Shown: positions 1 to 9,341 of the stretch, one piece after another | Layout of the letters: every line of letters starts with the position of its first letter | Position numbering within the stretch: the first letter of the stretch is position 1 | Program-made: the position numbers and the translations under genes | Source: Granulicella tundricola MP5ACTX9 | Lineage (GTDB): Bacteria > Acidobacteriota > Terriglobia > Terriglobales > Acidobacteriaceae | DNA length: 64,000 bases | NCBI RefSeq assembly: GCF_000178975.2 | Contig: NC_015064.1 | Location: 4,030,001 to 4,094,000, forward strand | Direction: 5' to 3' | Notes under the pieces: generated by a model | Databases searched by the model: none | Seen by the model: the letters and a program-made list of their open reading frames with translations, nothing else | What the model was told of the DNA's origin: nothing

Positions 1-1757
1 CGCCCCATCTGTGACAGCACCTGCGCCAGCGCACGATGCGGCTCCGGGTCCTTCGCAGCCAGCGCCTCCCACGCCCGAAGCTGCACCAACGCCTCTTCAA
101 ACTCCTCGCCGCCCGCATACACCAGCGCCAGCAGATGATGCGCCTCCGCATCCTCAGGGTGTCGAGCCAGCATCCCCACCAGCAGCGGCTTTGCCCCCGC
201 CGCATCACCCAGCCGCACATCCAGCGTAGCCAGATCGAACGCAGCATCCGTATAGCCGCCATCTACCTTCAACGCCGCCTCATACCGCACCTTCGCCCCC
301 GTATCATCGCCACGAGCCTGCAGCGCAGACCCCAGCGCCGTCAGCACCCGCGCACTCCCCGGCGTCAGCCCGTCGAGCTGCGTATAAAGCTCCACCGCCC
401 GCGCCGCCGCCCCCGTACTCAACTTCAGCGCCGCCAGGTTATACAGCGCAATCGCATCCCCCGGATTCTTCCGCAGCACGGAGCTCATCCACGCCCCCTC
501 CAGCGCCTGCCGAGACGCCAGCGTATCCACCTCCGGCAGCACCTGCACCCACAGGTGCGCCATCTCATCCTCAGACCGGTTGCCCGCCCTCACCACCACC
601 GGCGGCGAGTGCGGATTATGGATATTCCCCGTGCTGTTGTCATACACATACCGCATATGCAGAACGCTCCCCCCAGGCAGCTTCATCGGCTCCGCCAGCC
701 GGTACACGGACTGCCGGTCGATATCCCACTCCGGAATCAAAATCAGATCCCGCCTCGCACCATCCGGCGTCACCGCCCAGCCTTCCATCCGCCGGGCCAG
801 ATAATGCGCATGCGGATACACGCCCAGCACAGACACCGCCACCGGCAGCGTCAACGCATCTTCCACCGGAAAGCTCGCATCGCCTGCGGGGATGTTCAGC
901 GCCGCATCATGCTCCAGTTGCAGCAGCATCGGATGAAGCTCCGCCGGCGTCTTCGTAAAGTACAGCCCAATCCGAGCCCGCGTCGTCTCCGCCTTACCGG
1001 AGGGCTTCAGGTGCAGGTTCAGCACAAGGTCATTGCCCGCGTCGAGCCGCCACGGCATCCCCGGTGCCTCCACCAGCGCAGTCGAATCCGGCTTCCAGAA
1101 CAGGAAGTGGCTGTCCGGATCAAAGTCGTCCCCGGAGTCCACCTCGATATCCATCCCCGGCACCCCGCGCCTCCACTCCGGATGCGTCCTCCGCAGGGAA
1201 GCCGTCCGGTCGATCAGCACGTTCGCATGATGCACCACCTGCGGATTACCCGGCTTGATCTCCATCGCTCTCACCCAATGTGTACCGGCCAGTGGATTCG
1301 GCAGAATCACATTCGTAAAGAAGTCGCTGCCAGAGGCCGGCACCGACACCGCAGTCTGCGTCTCCACAATCAAATCCGGCTCGCCAAGCTGCCACGCGCT
1401 CGTATACACCGGAGCCTTCGCGACCGGCCCCGCTCCTTCGATCGCCCCCGCCGCAATCCACCGGTGCAGCAGCGCCACCGTCTCCGCAGGCAGATGACGA
1501 TCGCCCTGAAACCTGCCATGCCCCTCCTCCGGCAACCACGGCGGCATATACCGCGTCGTCACCGCCGTATCGATCACCGAAGCAAACCGCTTCGCCTCCG
1601 CATACGTCATCAACGCAAACGGCCCCGAGCCCCCCGTATGATGACAACCCGTACAGCTCTGATACAGCACCGGCGCAACATCATGCCGCCACGTCGGCGC
1701 ACTCTGCGCCCCCGCGACCCCCGCAAGCCAAAGCATCAGAGACCCAACAAACCTCAT
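1..1757 (-). CDS. Exported cytochrome c / PHM-like / TPR protein (C-terminus outside window)
   Basis: The reading frame is open from an ATG at 1757 to the left edge, so the C-terminus is missing. A short signal peptide is followed by a single c-type haem motif CTGCH near residue 36. The middle part resembles the copper type II ascorbate-dependent monooxygenase (PHM) fold: HHANVLID, YPHAHYL and an HMRYVYDN segment provide possible His/Met copper ligands. The visible C-terminal part is made of TPR-like helices (ALYNLAALKLSTG, VRYEAALKVDGGY). The ATG overlaps the stop of the upstream redoxin gene by four bases, so both are probably translated together and act in the same periplasmic redox process. 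The substrate is unknown. A cytochrome c joined to a PHM-like domain is an arrangement I associate with acidobacteria and planctomycetes; catalysis is inference. Confidence 0.8.
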   Translation of the reverse strand, partial: MRFVGSLMLWLAGVAGAQSAPTWRHDVAPVLYQSCTGCHHTGGSGPFALMTYAEAKRFASVIDTAVTTRYMPPWLPEEGHGRFQGDRHLPAETVALLHRWIAAGAIEGAGPVAKAPVYTSAWQLGEPDLIVETQTAVSVPASGSDFFTNVILPNPLAGTHWVRAMEIKPGNPQVVHHANVLIDRTASLRRTHPEWRRGVPGMDIEVDSGDDFDPDSHFLFWKPDSTALVEAPGMPWRLDAGNDLVLNLHLKPSGKAETTRARIGLYFTKTPAELHPMLLQLEHDAALNIPAGDASFPVEDALTLPVAVSVLGVYPHAHYLARRMEGWAVTPDGARRDLILIPEWDIDRQSVYRLAEPMKLPGGSVLHMRYVYDNSTGNIHNPHSPPVVVRAGNRSEDEMAHLWVQVLPEVDTLASRQALEGAWMSSVLRKNPGDAIALYNLAALKLSTGAAARAVELYTQLDGLTPGSARVLTALGSALQARGDDTGAKVRYEAALKVDGGYTDAAFDLATLDVRLGDAAGAKPLLVGMLARHPEDAEAHHLLALVYAGGEEFEEALVQLRAWEALAAKDPEPHRALAQVLSQMG

Positions 1758-2305
1758 CGCGCCCCTCGGCTCACAATCGAGCACCCCACCAGCCCACCCG
1801 GATCAGCCACCACCGGCCTCCCCGCCAGCACGCTCCGCACCGCCGCCTCCACAAAGTGTTCCGTAGCCGCAGGCCGCTCCTGCCCAAGATGTACGAACCG
1901 GTCATCCACCCGCCCCGCATAAACCGTCTTCCACCCACCCGCCCCACTCCGCACCAGCACCACCGCCTCCGGCGTCACCTTCGCATGAGTCAACCGCACC
2001 AGCGCCCCATCCGCATCGCCCAGCGTCACGCCCCCCGCATCGAACTCCCGCTGATGCACCCGAATCCCCGCAGCCGTCTCCCCCACATTCGGATACACAT
2101 ACCGGACCACAACTCCCTGCGAAGCAAAGCTCTCCCTCACCCGCTTCATCTCCGGAAACGTCCGGTTCGACACAGGACAATCGGAAGCCACAAAGAACAG
2201 CACCACCGCCCGCGCCCCAGGCACAGCAACCCTGTCGAGCGCCCCCTGCCCGAACGCCGCAGTCACAATCAAACACAAGACGAAGGAGAGGGCCACACGC
2301 AGCAT
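1754..2305 (-). CDS. Exported thioredoxin-like (redoxin/AhpC-TSA) protein
   Basis: 183 residues. An N-terminal signal peptide (about residues 1-20) is followed by a thioredoxin-fold segment with FFVASDCPVSN, a motif typical of the redoxin domains that sit next to or are fused with cytochrome/PHM proteins. Only one cysteine (C43) is in the active-site motif; the second position of a CxxC pair is Ser, so it is more likely a peroxiredoxin-like or electron-accepting protein than a classical disulfide reductase. It is the first gene of a translationally coupled pair with the cytochrome gene downstream. No clear Shine-Dalgarno sequence precedes the ATG. Confidence 0.8.
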   Translation of the reverse strand: MLRVALSFVLCLIVTAAFGQGALDRVAVPGARAVVLFFVASDCPVSNRTFPEMKRVRESFASQGVVVRYVYPNVGETAAGIRVHQREFDAGGVTLGDADGALVRLTHAKVTPEAVVLVRSGAGGWKTVYAGRVDDRFVHLGQERPAATEHFVEAAVRSVLAGRPVVADPGGLVGCSIVSRGAR

Positions 2306-2341
2306 GAGGCATCATAGTGCCACCGGCAGACGAAGCGATAC

Positions 2342-3535
2342 CTACGGCTTCGTGCTGATCCGCCGAATGACGACCGGCGTAAGCGGCCGGTTCGAACTAT
2401 CCCGCGCCAACCCCGCAACCCTCTCCAGCACCTTCATCGACGCACCATCGCACTGCCCAATAATCGTGTACCCCCCATCCAGCACATGCATCGGATTCAG
2501 CGCAAAGAAGAGCTCGCTGTTGTTCGTATCCGGCCCGCCGTTGCCAAACGCCAGCCGTCCCGGACGATCGAACGTAAGCCCCGGCGCACTCTCATTCTTG
2601 AACCGGAAACCGATATCCGTATCCCCGCTGATATCCCCCGTAATATCCCCAAACTGAATGTAATAATCCGGCAGCACCCGGTCGATCGCCTGCCCATCAT
2701 AAAAGCGGTGCCCATGCTGAACCGCACGCGTCCTCGGGTCGGTCCAGTCCTTGCTCCCGTCCACAAGGCTTAGAAACGTAGCCGTAGCAATCGGACTCTC
2801 CTTCGTAAACAGCCGGCACGAGATCGTCCCCACAGAGGTCTCGATCACAGCCACCGGCCCCGTAGGCTCAGGACCCGCCGGCGCTGCAAGCGGAGCCGCA
2901 CTCGGTGCCGGCAGCACCACAACATTCGCATCCACCGCAGCCACCCCCGGTAGAGCCTTACCAGCCGGAACGATCACAACCCGCCTGATCGCCACATCCT
3001 TCGCAGGATGATTATCCGTAGCCTGCAACTCCCGGCGCAACCGCGCCACCAGCTTCACCGAAGCCTCATCGCACTCCCCGAACACGACCGCATGCCCATC
3101 CACCTCGGCATTGGCATGATCCGTCACCAGGAACCGCGACGGCCCAGCCTCTCCTTTGGCCTCGGTCATCGCCAGCAGCCCCGCCCGGTCGAACCGCAGC
3201 GGCGGCGCAGCCTCGACAGCAAAGCCCGCACCCGCCGCCCGTTCCTCCTTGGCCGCACGAGCGCCCGTCACAATCCCCGCCGAGTGCGGAAAGATCCGCG
3301 TCCCGTCATAGAACGGCTGATCCCGCTCCATCGACCCATCAGGAGCCGTCCACGCCTTCGTCCCCTCCGCCAGCGCAATAAATGCGGCGGTCGTAGCAGG
3401 ACGCTCATGCGTGAAAAGTGTGCAGGTAAGACGTCCCGCAGTCGTATCGATCACAGCCCTGGGCTGAGATTGCCCGAGGGCGGTGAAGCGGATCGCACTG
3501 AAGAGGATCGCGGCAAGCAGAGCAAGACGTCTCAT
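2342..3535 (-). CDS. Exported two-domain cyclophilin-type peptidyl-prolyl isomerase
   Basis: 397 residues from the ATG at 3535, which begins a signal peptide (MRRLALLAAILF). A start further upstream at 3601 would place 22 unlikely residues ahead of it. Two cyclophilin-like domains follow each other, about residues 25-190 and 230-395. The second keeps the family signatures (DTSVGT-like start, FYDG, QFGD, FGNGGPDTNNSELFF, LDGGYTIIG), while the first is degenerate at the catalytic loop (IFPHSAGIVTG in place of FxRVIxxFxxQGGD). Probably a periplasmic folding factor in which only the C-terminal domain is active. Confidence 0.85.
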   Translation of the reverse strand: MRRLALLAAILFSAIRFTALGQSQPRAVIDTTAGRLTCTLFTHERPATTAAFIALAEGTKAWTAPDGSMERDQPFYDGTRIFPHSAGIVTGARAAKEERAAGAGFAVEAAPPLRFDRAGLLAMTEAKGEAGPSRFLVTDHANAEVDGHAVVFGECDEASVKLVARLRRELQATDNHPAKDVAIRRVVIVPAGKALPGVAAVDANVVVLPAPSAAPLAAPAGPEPTGPVAVIETSVGTISCRLFTKESPIATATFLSLVDGSKDWTDPRTRAVQHGHRFYDGQAIDRVLPDYYIQFGDITGDISGDTDIGFRFKNESAPGLTFDRPGRLAFGNGGPDTNNSELFFALNPMHVLDGGYTIIGQCDGASMKVLERVAGLARDSSNRPLTPVVIRRISTKP

Positions 3536-3610
3536 ACGCTGGTTATACATCGCCTGCAAAAGTATCCATGAATCCGCTCTTAACCAAATACCTCGAAACA
3601 AGTCGCCCCT

Positions 3611-6600
3611 TCAAAAGCTGATAGACCCCTCCAACTGAAGTTTGCGTGGCGAGTTTGACTGCAAAGTGACCGCACCGAAGTTCGTACTATCGATATTCGT
3701 CTGAATGCCGCCAAAGACAGTCCGATTGAAGACGTTGAAGGCGTCCGCCTGGACACGAACCTTCCAGCGATCGGTAATACGCAGATCCCGTCCAACGGTG
3801 ACATCCTCGTCGAGGCTCCACGGATTGCGCAGTCCGAAGGCAAGCGTACGCGGCGTATTGCCGAACGTGAAGCTGGCAGGGTCCGCAAATGCACTTCGAT
3901 TGATATAAGCAGTTGTGCTGGGACTACCGCCACTCCCGTACGCCCCGTTGATGCGCGCCGTCAGTCCTTTGCCATAGTCGGCGTAACATCCGCCGGTATA
4001 GGGCACCAGGCAGGACGCAAGGATAGGACCGAGCGGCGTGCCGGACTGGTACTGCACAATGCCGGAGATGCTCCAGCCACCCAGGATGGCATTCGCGATG
4101 CCGCTGTTAGCAAACGCCTGCCCGCGACCGAAGGGCAGACGATACACAGTAGCGATCGACAGAATCTGAGGAATGTCCTCCACAGCGACCGCACGTTCCT
4201 GCCGTAAGTTATAAGCGGAGCGCGGAGCGGCCTCCGCACCAGCGATGACGGCACCGGTATTGTTGATGGACTTGCTCCAGGTATAGGAAGCAAGGAAGTA
4301 AAGCCCGTGTGACGTACGCTGCTGCAGGCGCGTCTGCAGGCTGTGATAGCTGGCGTTCCCAAAGTCCGCAAACGGGTCGTAGATGCTGTTGTACTGCGGG
4401 AAGGGCCGAAGCGCCTGACCAAGCGTCCCCACAAAGTTCGCATAAGGAACTTTGGCAGTCGGGACGATTGTCTGCGCCTGTGCAAGAACGGCAGGACTGA
4501 GGGACTGTTGCAGCAGTCCACCCAGAACCATGTACTTCGGGTCCAGTTGGTCAGAGTAGATGCCAACACCACCGTTGATTGGGATAAAGTGCGACTGGCT
4601 CCCTGCATATGAGATCTGAAGCGTGAGCGAAGGCGTAAAGGCCTGCTCAACCGTAAGGTTCCAGTTCTCCGTGTAGGGGGACCGAGCAGCCGTATCGGGT
4701 CGATTGTACGTAACATTTCCGCCAGTAGCGCCGGTCGTGCTGTTGTAGCCAGCATTGAGGGTGGGATCGAAGATCGGCGGCTTGGCATACGCAGGGAAGC
4801 CAGTCGCCCAGTTGAACGCCGGCGTGATGCCGGAGTCCGGTGTATTGGGTGAGGGTTGAGCGACATACCCCAGCAACCCGGTTCCCTGCGACTGCGCGTT
4901 ACCCCCAAGGGCACCCGCATTGAAGTGGTTGATCGTAAACGAGCCGCGTACCACCGTCTTCGGCGTAACCGAAAAAGCAAACCCAACGCGCGGATCGAAC
5001 GTAAGGTAGTGCGTATCCACCTGCGTGCTGCAGTGGCAACTATCGGTCCCGTTCCCCGCGAACTGAACCGCGCCGGGATAATTACTGACAGCAGCATTCG
5101 GCAGAGCGGGATTGAACCACGAGTTACGATTTTCAGATTCAACGAACGGCTTGGCGATGATATAGCGCAAACCGACGTTGACCGTCAGCCGTTGCGTGAT
5201 CTTCCAATCATCTTGTGCATAGACGGCATAATCGCGATACCGCGCGCCGGTCTCTGCGACCGAGGTGTCATAGAGAGCGGCGTTGTCCACGGCCCCCAGC
5301 AGATAGCTGGCGTATGCGTTTCCCGTCGTCGCATCGATCGAGGACACGCCATTGACAGCGGCAAAGCCAGCCGTCTCGTTATTGCTGAAGTTGAAGCCGC
5401 TTAAAAAATTCGGAATAGTCTGCTGCTCCTGCTGCGCAATGATCTGGCCGCCGAAGGTCATGGAGTGCCTGCCTCGAACCCACTGCAGGTTGTCCTGATA
5501 GACAAAGCTGTTCGCAACGGTGTTCGAGTTCTCGGTGTTGTTATTGCTCGCCCACAAAGTAGGTGCATTGGGGCCCAGGAAATTGACCGACGGAAAGTTA
5601 TCGGAAGGAGCGCCGCTCGGCAGGCCAGTCAGCCCCGCTTTGCCGAGATATCCCCCACCATTGGTCGGAGAGGTAAAAGGCGTATTGAAGCGGTTGAACT
5701 GCGCACCAAACACATTGATGACGTGCGGCGTGATGGTCCAGGTATGGCCAACCTGGCCGAGCCAGATCACCTCCAGAGCCGTGCGGCTGCTGGTATACGG
5801 CAGAGGCAATTGTGGCCCGCCATTGGGCGGCAGACCGATCGGTGAGTTCTTGCCATATTGAAACAGCGCAAAGGCGTGCTGCCTGGAGTTGATCGCCCCA
5901 TCCAGCTTGCCAAGGTACATATTCTGAGTCGTGCCGCCTTCCAGAGAGCTCGCAAAGTTATTCTGAATCGCGTTGTTCTGCGTGGCGGGCAGGTAAGACT
6001 GCAGTTGCCGGGAGATGGAAGAAAGACGCGCCGCCGGAATCACGTTTCCGGAAAACGCCGTTCGAGTACAGACCCCGTTGTTGCAGACCGTCGAAGCCGG
6101 ATCGTAGATGGGAACGCTCAGCGCGCTGAAGTCGCCTGACCGTTCAGCCGCGGTCGGGAGATTATAAAAAATGGGCGGATTGCCATTTGAGATCTTGAAG
6201 CGATCGAGATTGCCAAAGAAGAAGAAACGATCCTTCACCAGCGCACCGCCCAGGGAACCGCCGTACTCGTTCTGGTGCTCCACAGGGGTAACGGTTGAAA
6301 AGTATCCGGCCGCATCAAACGCGGTGTTACGGATATTTTCATACACATGACCGTGCAGTTGGTTTGAGCCGGACTTGGTCACGAGATTCGTGATGCCCTG
6401 CCCTGCGTAATACGCAGGTACGCCACTGGAGATGATCTGAAACTGATCGATGACCTCGGTGGAGGTGGCGCCGTTGACGTTACGGGCATCACCCTGCATC
6501 TCTGAGGTCGTCAGCGGCAGTCCGTTGATATAGAGATAAGAAGAGTTGGAGCTGCCGCCATTGATGTTCTCCACTCCAAAATCACCGGAGGCCACGCCTG

Positions 6601-7105
6601 GAACCAGCGAGAGAAAGCCCAGCGGACTCTTCGGTCCGCCGTTCATCGCGACCGGCAGAGCCGTGTACGTGGAGTTTGGGATCGTAGTGTCGAGAGCACC
6701 GTTCTCAGTGTTGAGGTCTGATGGCGTCGCCGTGACAGTCACAGTTTCGCCGGCTCCCCCAGCCTGCAGCGAAAGATCGAGACCGACCACGCTGATGGCG
6801 TTGACGATGACGTGCTCCTGATGCACCGGACTGAAGCCCTTAAGCTCAACCGTGACGCTGTAATCGCCAGGAGGCAGCGCCGGCAGAACATACGTGCCTG
6901 CTGAGGAGGTCTGCTGTGCAGCGGTCCGGCCCGTGTCCTGGGAGACCGCTGTGACTTTGGCATTGGGAACAACCGCGCCGGACTTGTCCGTGACAGTCCC
7001 CTGGATTGTGCCCGTGCCGGCTGCCTGAGCCCATGCGCAGGTCCCCGGGACCGCCAGCGCAACAGAGAGAAGGAGGGTATGTGGAGCAAGGTATCGTGCG
7101 TTCAG
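3611..7105 (-). CDS. Oar-like TonB-dependent outer membrane receptor with carboxypeptidase-regulatory domain
   Basis: About 1164 residues. After a signal peptide comes a carboxypeptidase-regulatory-like beta-sandwich (GTIQGTVTDKSGAVVPNAKV to GFSPVHQ), then a plug-like region (VTVTATPSDL, LVPGV) and a long beta-barrel ending in EGSISF, whose final Phe is typical of outer membrane barrels. Terriglobia carry many such receptors, thought to import oligosaccharides or peptides. The only ATG in frame is at 7312, but the 69 residues it would add are not signal-like and span a perfect palindrome at 7237-7261. I place the start at a CTG at 7105: GGAG lies six bases upstream and the product begins as a clean signal peptide (NARYLAPHTLLLS). 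A CTG start is rare, so this 5' boundary is uncertain. Confidence 0.85.
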   Translation of the reverse strand: MNARYLAPHTLLLSVALAVPGTCAWAQAAGTGTIQGTVTDKSGAVVPNAKVTAVSQDTGRTAAQQTSSAGTYVLPALPPGDYSVTVELKGFSPVHQEHVIVNAISVVGLDLSLQAGGAGETVTVTATPSDLNTENGALDTTIPNSTYTALPVAMNGGPKSPLGFLSLVPGVASGDFGVENINGGSSNSSYLYINGLPLTTSEMQGDARNVNGATSTEVIDQFQIISSGVPAYYAGQGITNLVTKSGSNQLHGHVYENIRNTAFDAAGYFSTVTPVEHQNEYGGSLGGALVKDRFFFFGNLDRFKISNGNPPIFYNLPTAAERSGDFSALSVPIYDPASTVCNNGVCTRTAFSGNVIPAARLSSISRQLQSYLPATQNNAIQNNFASSLEGGTTQNMYLGKLDGAINSRQHAFALFQYGKNSPIGLPPNGGPQLPLPYTSSRTALEVIWLGQVGHTWTITPHVINVFGAQFNRFNTPFTSPTNGGGYLGKAGLTGLPSGAPSDNFPSVNFLGPNAPTLWASNNNTENSNTVANSFVYQDNLQWVRGRHSMTFGGQIIAQQEQQTIPNFLSGFNFSNNETAGFAAVNGVSSIDATTGNAYASYLLGAVDNAALYDTSVAETGARYRDYAVYAQDDWKITQRLTVNVGLRYIIAKPFVESENRNSWFNPALPNAAVSNYPGAVQFAGNGTDSCHCSTQVDTHYLTFDPRVGFAFSVTPKTVVRGSFTINHFNAGALGGNAQSQGTGLLGYVAQPSPNTPDSGITPAFNWATGFPAYAKPPIFDPTLNAGYNSTTGATGGNVTYNRPDTAARSPYTENWNLTVEQAFTPSLTLQISYAGSQSHFIPINGGVGIYSDQLDPKYMVLGGLLQQSLSPAVLAQAQTIVPTAKVPYANFVGTLGQALRPFPQYNSIYDPFADFGNASYHSLQTRLQQRTSHGLYFLASYTWSKSINNTGAVIAGAEAAPRSAYNLRQERAVAVEDIPQILSIATVYRLPFGRGQAFANSGIANAILGGWSISGIVQYQSGTPLGPILASCLVPYTGGCYADYGKGLTARINGAYGSGGSPSTTAYINRSAFADPASFTFGNTPRTLAFGLRNPWSLDEDVTVGRDLRITDRWKVRVQADAFNVFNRTVFGGIQTNIDSTNFGAVTLQSNSPRKLQLEGSISF

Positions 7106-7236
7106 GACAAACTCCAGGAATGCAAATTCCGCTGGCAGACAGGATCTCTTGAGATCGAAGCGAATCAGGAGTAAGTCGAAAAAAATCAGGAACGGTTGGT
7201 TGGATGGGAAGGAGGTCGTTCGGGTTTTCTGGACGC

Positions 7237-7261
7237 GAATCAATCCTATACGGATTGATTC
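7237..7261. promoter_or_regulatory. Perfect 10-bp inverted repeat, possible operator
   Basis: GAATCAATCC and GGATTGATTC form perfect 10-bp arms around the 5-base spacer TATAC. The repeat sits between two divergent genes, about 130 bp upstream of the probable receptor start and 80 bp upstream of the D,D-carboxypeptidase gene. No T-run follows on either strand, so an operator for a dimeric regulator is more likely than a terminator. No regulator gene adjoins it. Confidence 0.5.
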
Positions 7262-7341
7262 AACGCCAACCACGGCTCCGCAAATGCCCTTGTACTCCGC
7301 ACACTCGCACATCTCGATGCCCCATCCGCTAAACTCCCACC

Positions 7342-8916
7342 ATGCCCGCTCGCGCTGTAGCCCTCCTCTTCACCCTCGCGACCATCGCGCACGCCCAGGC
7401 GCCCCTCTGCGACCGCATCCGCGCCCTCACCCAGGACCCCACCGTCGCCGCCGCCCACTGGGGCGTGCAGGTCGCCACGCTCGACGGCACCCCGCTCTGC
7501 GGCGTCAATGAAGCCCAGCTCTTCCGCCCCGCCTCGAACGCCAAGATCTTCACCACGGCCGCAGCCCTCGCGCTCCTCGGCCCAAACGCAACCGTCGAAA
7601 CAGAGGTCCTCTCGCATGGCGTGTTCACAGGCAAGGAACATCTGGACGGCAGTCTCTATCTCTTCGGAAACGGAGACGCCAACCTCTCCGGCCGCAGGGT
7701 TCCCTACGCTCCCGGGACGGACGAGGCCCTTCCGCCGCTGCACAGCCTCGATGATCTCGCCGCTCAGGTCGCCCGCACCGGTCTCCGGTCTGTGACCGGA
7801 GATGTGATTGCCATCGGCGATCACTTCGGCAATGAACCCTACCCCAACGGCTGGTCCCAGGATGACATCCTCTGGGGCTACGGCGCGCCGGTCTCAGCCC
7901 TGGACATCAACGATAACGAGATCAAGCTGACCATCACTCCGGCCACGGAACTCAGCAGCCGGGCCACCATTGAGATGACCCCCGCTCTTCGTTACTACAC
8001 CCTCTCGAACGATGTGATGACGACCGATACCGGCTCGGCAACCTCCATCGCAATCGAACGAACACCAGGCTCCAGGCTTCTTCACCTTTACGGACACATC
8101 GCCCTCAAGGCCAGCCCTGAGACAGACCACGTCGCCATCGAAGACCCCCCAGCCTATGCAGCCATGGCCTTGAAGCAGGCGCTTGAGCGCCAGGGCATCC
8201 TCATCGATGGCCATGCAATCGCGGAGCATGTCACCTCCCAAGATCCCCGAGGCTTCCGTGAGGTCTCCCGCCAGCCGCTGGACCTCCCCGCGATGATGTC
8301 GCTTGGCCGCGGAGTTGCTTCAGGTCTCTCTCCTTGTCCCGATCCATGTGATCCCGCAAAGATCTCAACAAACACGCTCCTCGGAAGCCTGACCTCCTCT
8401 ACTCTGCTGGAAGACGTGATCCTGACCAACAAGTCCAGCATCAATCTGCACGCGGAGATCCTGCTCCGCCGTCTCGGCGACCGCATCTCACTCCCTGGGA
8501 CCTTCGCCGAGGGCGCACGCGTCGTTCGACAGTTCCTGATCGACCGTGGCATCAGCGCCGATGACGTCACCCTCTACGACGGCTCCGGCCTCTCCACGTA
8601 CGATCTCGTCACGCCACGGTCCATCATCAAGCTGCTCGCTTACGGCGCGGCCCAGCCCTGGGGCCCAGCTTGGAAGTCGTCGTTCCCCGTAGGCGGCGTA
8701 GACGGCACTCTGTCCGCTCGCTTCACCGGCCCGCTCAAAGGCCGCGTCTTCGCCAAGACCGGAACCCTGGGCGAGTCACGCGCCCTCAGCGGCTACCTCA
8801 TCGCCGCCTCCGGCAAGACCCTCATCTTCTCCATCCTCGTCGACAACCACCTCCCCGGCTCGGCCGACCGCGTCGCCATGGACAAGATCGTCGCCGCCAT
8901 CGCCGCCGGAAACTAA
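7342..8916 (+). CDS. dacB: D-alanyl-D-alanine carboxypeptidase/endopeptidase, PBP4 type (peptidase S13)
   Basis: 524 residues with a signal peptide (residues 1-19). All three active-site motifs of the penicillin-binding fold are present: SxxK as S65-N-A-K68, SxN as S366-I-N368 and KTG at 472-474. The long insert between the first two motifs (about 300 residues) is the hallmark of the S13/PBP4 class rather than of PBP5/6. It should trim or cross-cut peptidoglycan peptides in the periplasm. There is no clear ribosome-binding site before the ATG. It is transcribed away from the Oar-like receptor and is not in an operon with the next gene. Confidence 0.92.
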   Translation: MPARAVALLFTLATIAHAQAPLCDRIRALTQDPTVAAAHWGVQVATLDGTPLCGVNEAQLFRPASNAKIFTTAAALALLGPNATVETEVLSHGVFTGKEHLDGSLYLFGNGDANLSGRRVPYAPGTDEALPPLHSLDDLAAQVARTGLRSVTGDVIAIGDHFGNEPYPNGWSQDDILWGYGAPVSALDINDNEIKLTITPATELSSRATIEMTPALRYYTLSNDVMTTDTGSATSIAIERTPGSRLLHLYGHIALKASPETDHVAIEDPPAYAAMALKQALERQGILIDGHAIAEHVTSQDPRGFREVSRQPLDLPAMMSLGRGVASGLSPCPDPCDPAKISTNTLLGSLTSSTLLEDVILTNKSSINLHAEILLRRLGDRISLPGTFAEGARVVRQFLIDRGISADDVTLYDGSGLSTYDLVTPRSIIKLLAYGAAQPWGPAWKSSFPVGGVDGTLSARFTGPLKGRVFAKTGTLGESRALSGYLIAASGKTLIFSILVDNHLPGSADRVAMDKIVAAIAAGN

Positions 8917-8925
8917 TACACGCAA

Positions 8926-8955
8926 TTTGTGGTGAGTTCGTGGTGATTTGTGGTG
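8926..8955. repeat. Threefold 10-bp tandem repeat between genes
   Basis: Three imperfect units, TTGTGGTGAG, TTCGTGGTGA and TTTGTGGTGC, fill the gap directly after the D,D-carboxypeptidase stop. The function is unknown. It resembles the other phrase-like tandem repeats in this window (26203, 33532, 60428) in size and position but not in sequence. Confidence 0.55.
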
Positions 8956-8984
8956 CACTTCTGCCACAAAATGACACAGATGCG

Positions 8985-9341
8985 ATGATAGAAAAGATGA
9001 AGTTTACCGTTCCAGTTCTGCTCGCCACAGCCCTCCTGACGGGCTGCCACTCCACCCCGCCCCCCACCCCCTTGGCTCAACTAAACCCTCAACAAATGCG
9101 CGGACATGACGCATTCCAGACCAAATGCGCCGTCTGCCATTACGACCGCCGCACCGGCGATCTGCACGGCCCATCCCTCCTCGGCGTCTTCAAAAAGCCT
9201 GCCCTCCCCAGCGGCGCAGCCGCCACGGACGAGCGCGTCTCCGCCACCATCATCCACGGCCGAAACCTCATGCCCGCACAAGGTAACCACTTGGAAACAG
9301 GCGACTTAGAAGACCTCCTCGCCTACCTGCACACCCTATGA
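8985..9341 (+). CDS. Small c-type cytochrome lipoprotein
   Basis: About 118 residues. The N-terminus is a lipoprotein signal with lipobox LLTGC, so the mature protein is probably anchored to a membrane. A single haem-binding motif CAVCH follows, and the distal ligand is probably the Met in GRNLMPAQG. The size fits a monohaem class I cytochrome c used as an electron carrier. ATGs at 8985 and 8997 are both in frame; the second gives the more typical signal (MKFTVPVLLATALLTGC). The stop overlaps the ATG of the next gene by four bases (ATGA), so the two are translationally coupled. Confidence 0.85.
   Translation: MIEKMKFTVPVLLATALLTGCHSTPPPTPLAQLNPQQMRGHDAFQTKCAVCHYDRRTGDLHGPSLLGVFKKPALPSGAAATDERVSATIIHGRNLMPAQGNHLETGDLEDLLAYLHTL

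Noticed and set aside
36..1922. Long plus-strand open frame rich in Arg/His/Pro
   Set aside because: It is the antisense of the cytochrome/PHM gene; composition (Arg, His, Pro) is typical of a shadow frame in GC-rich DNA, while the minus strand gives haem and copper motifs.
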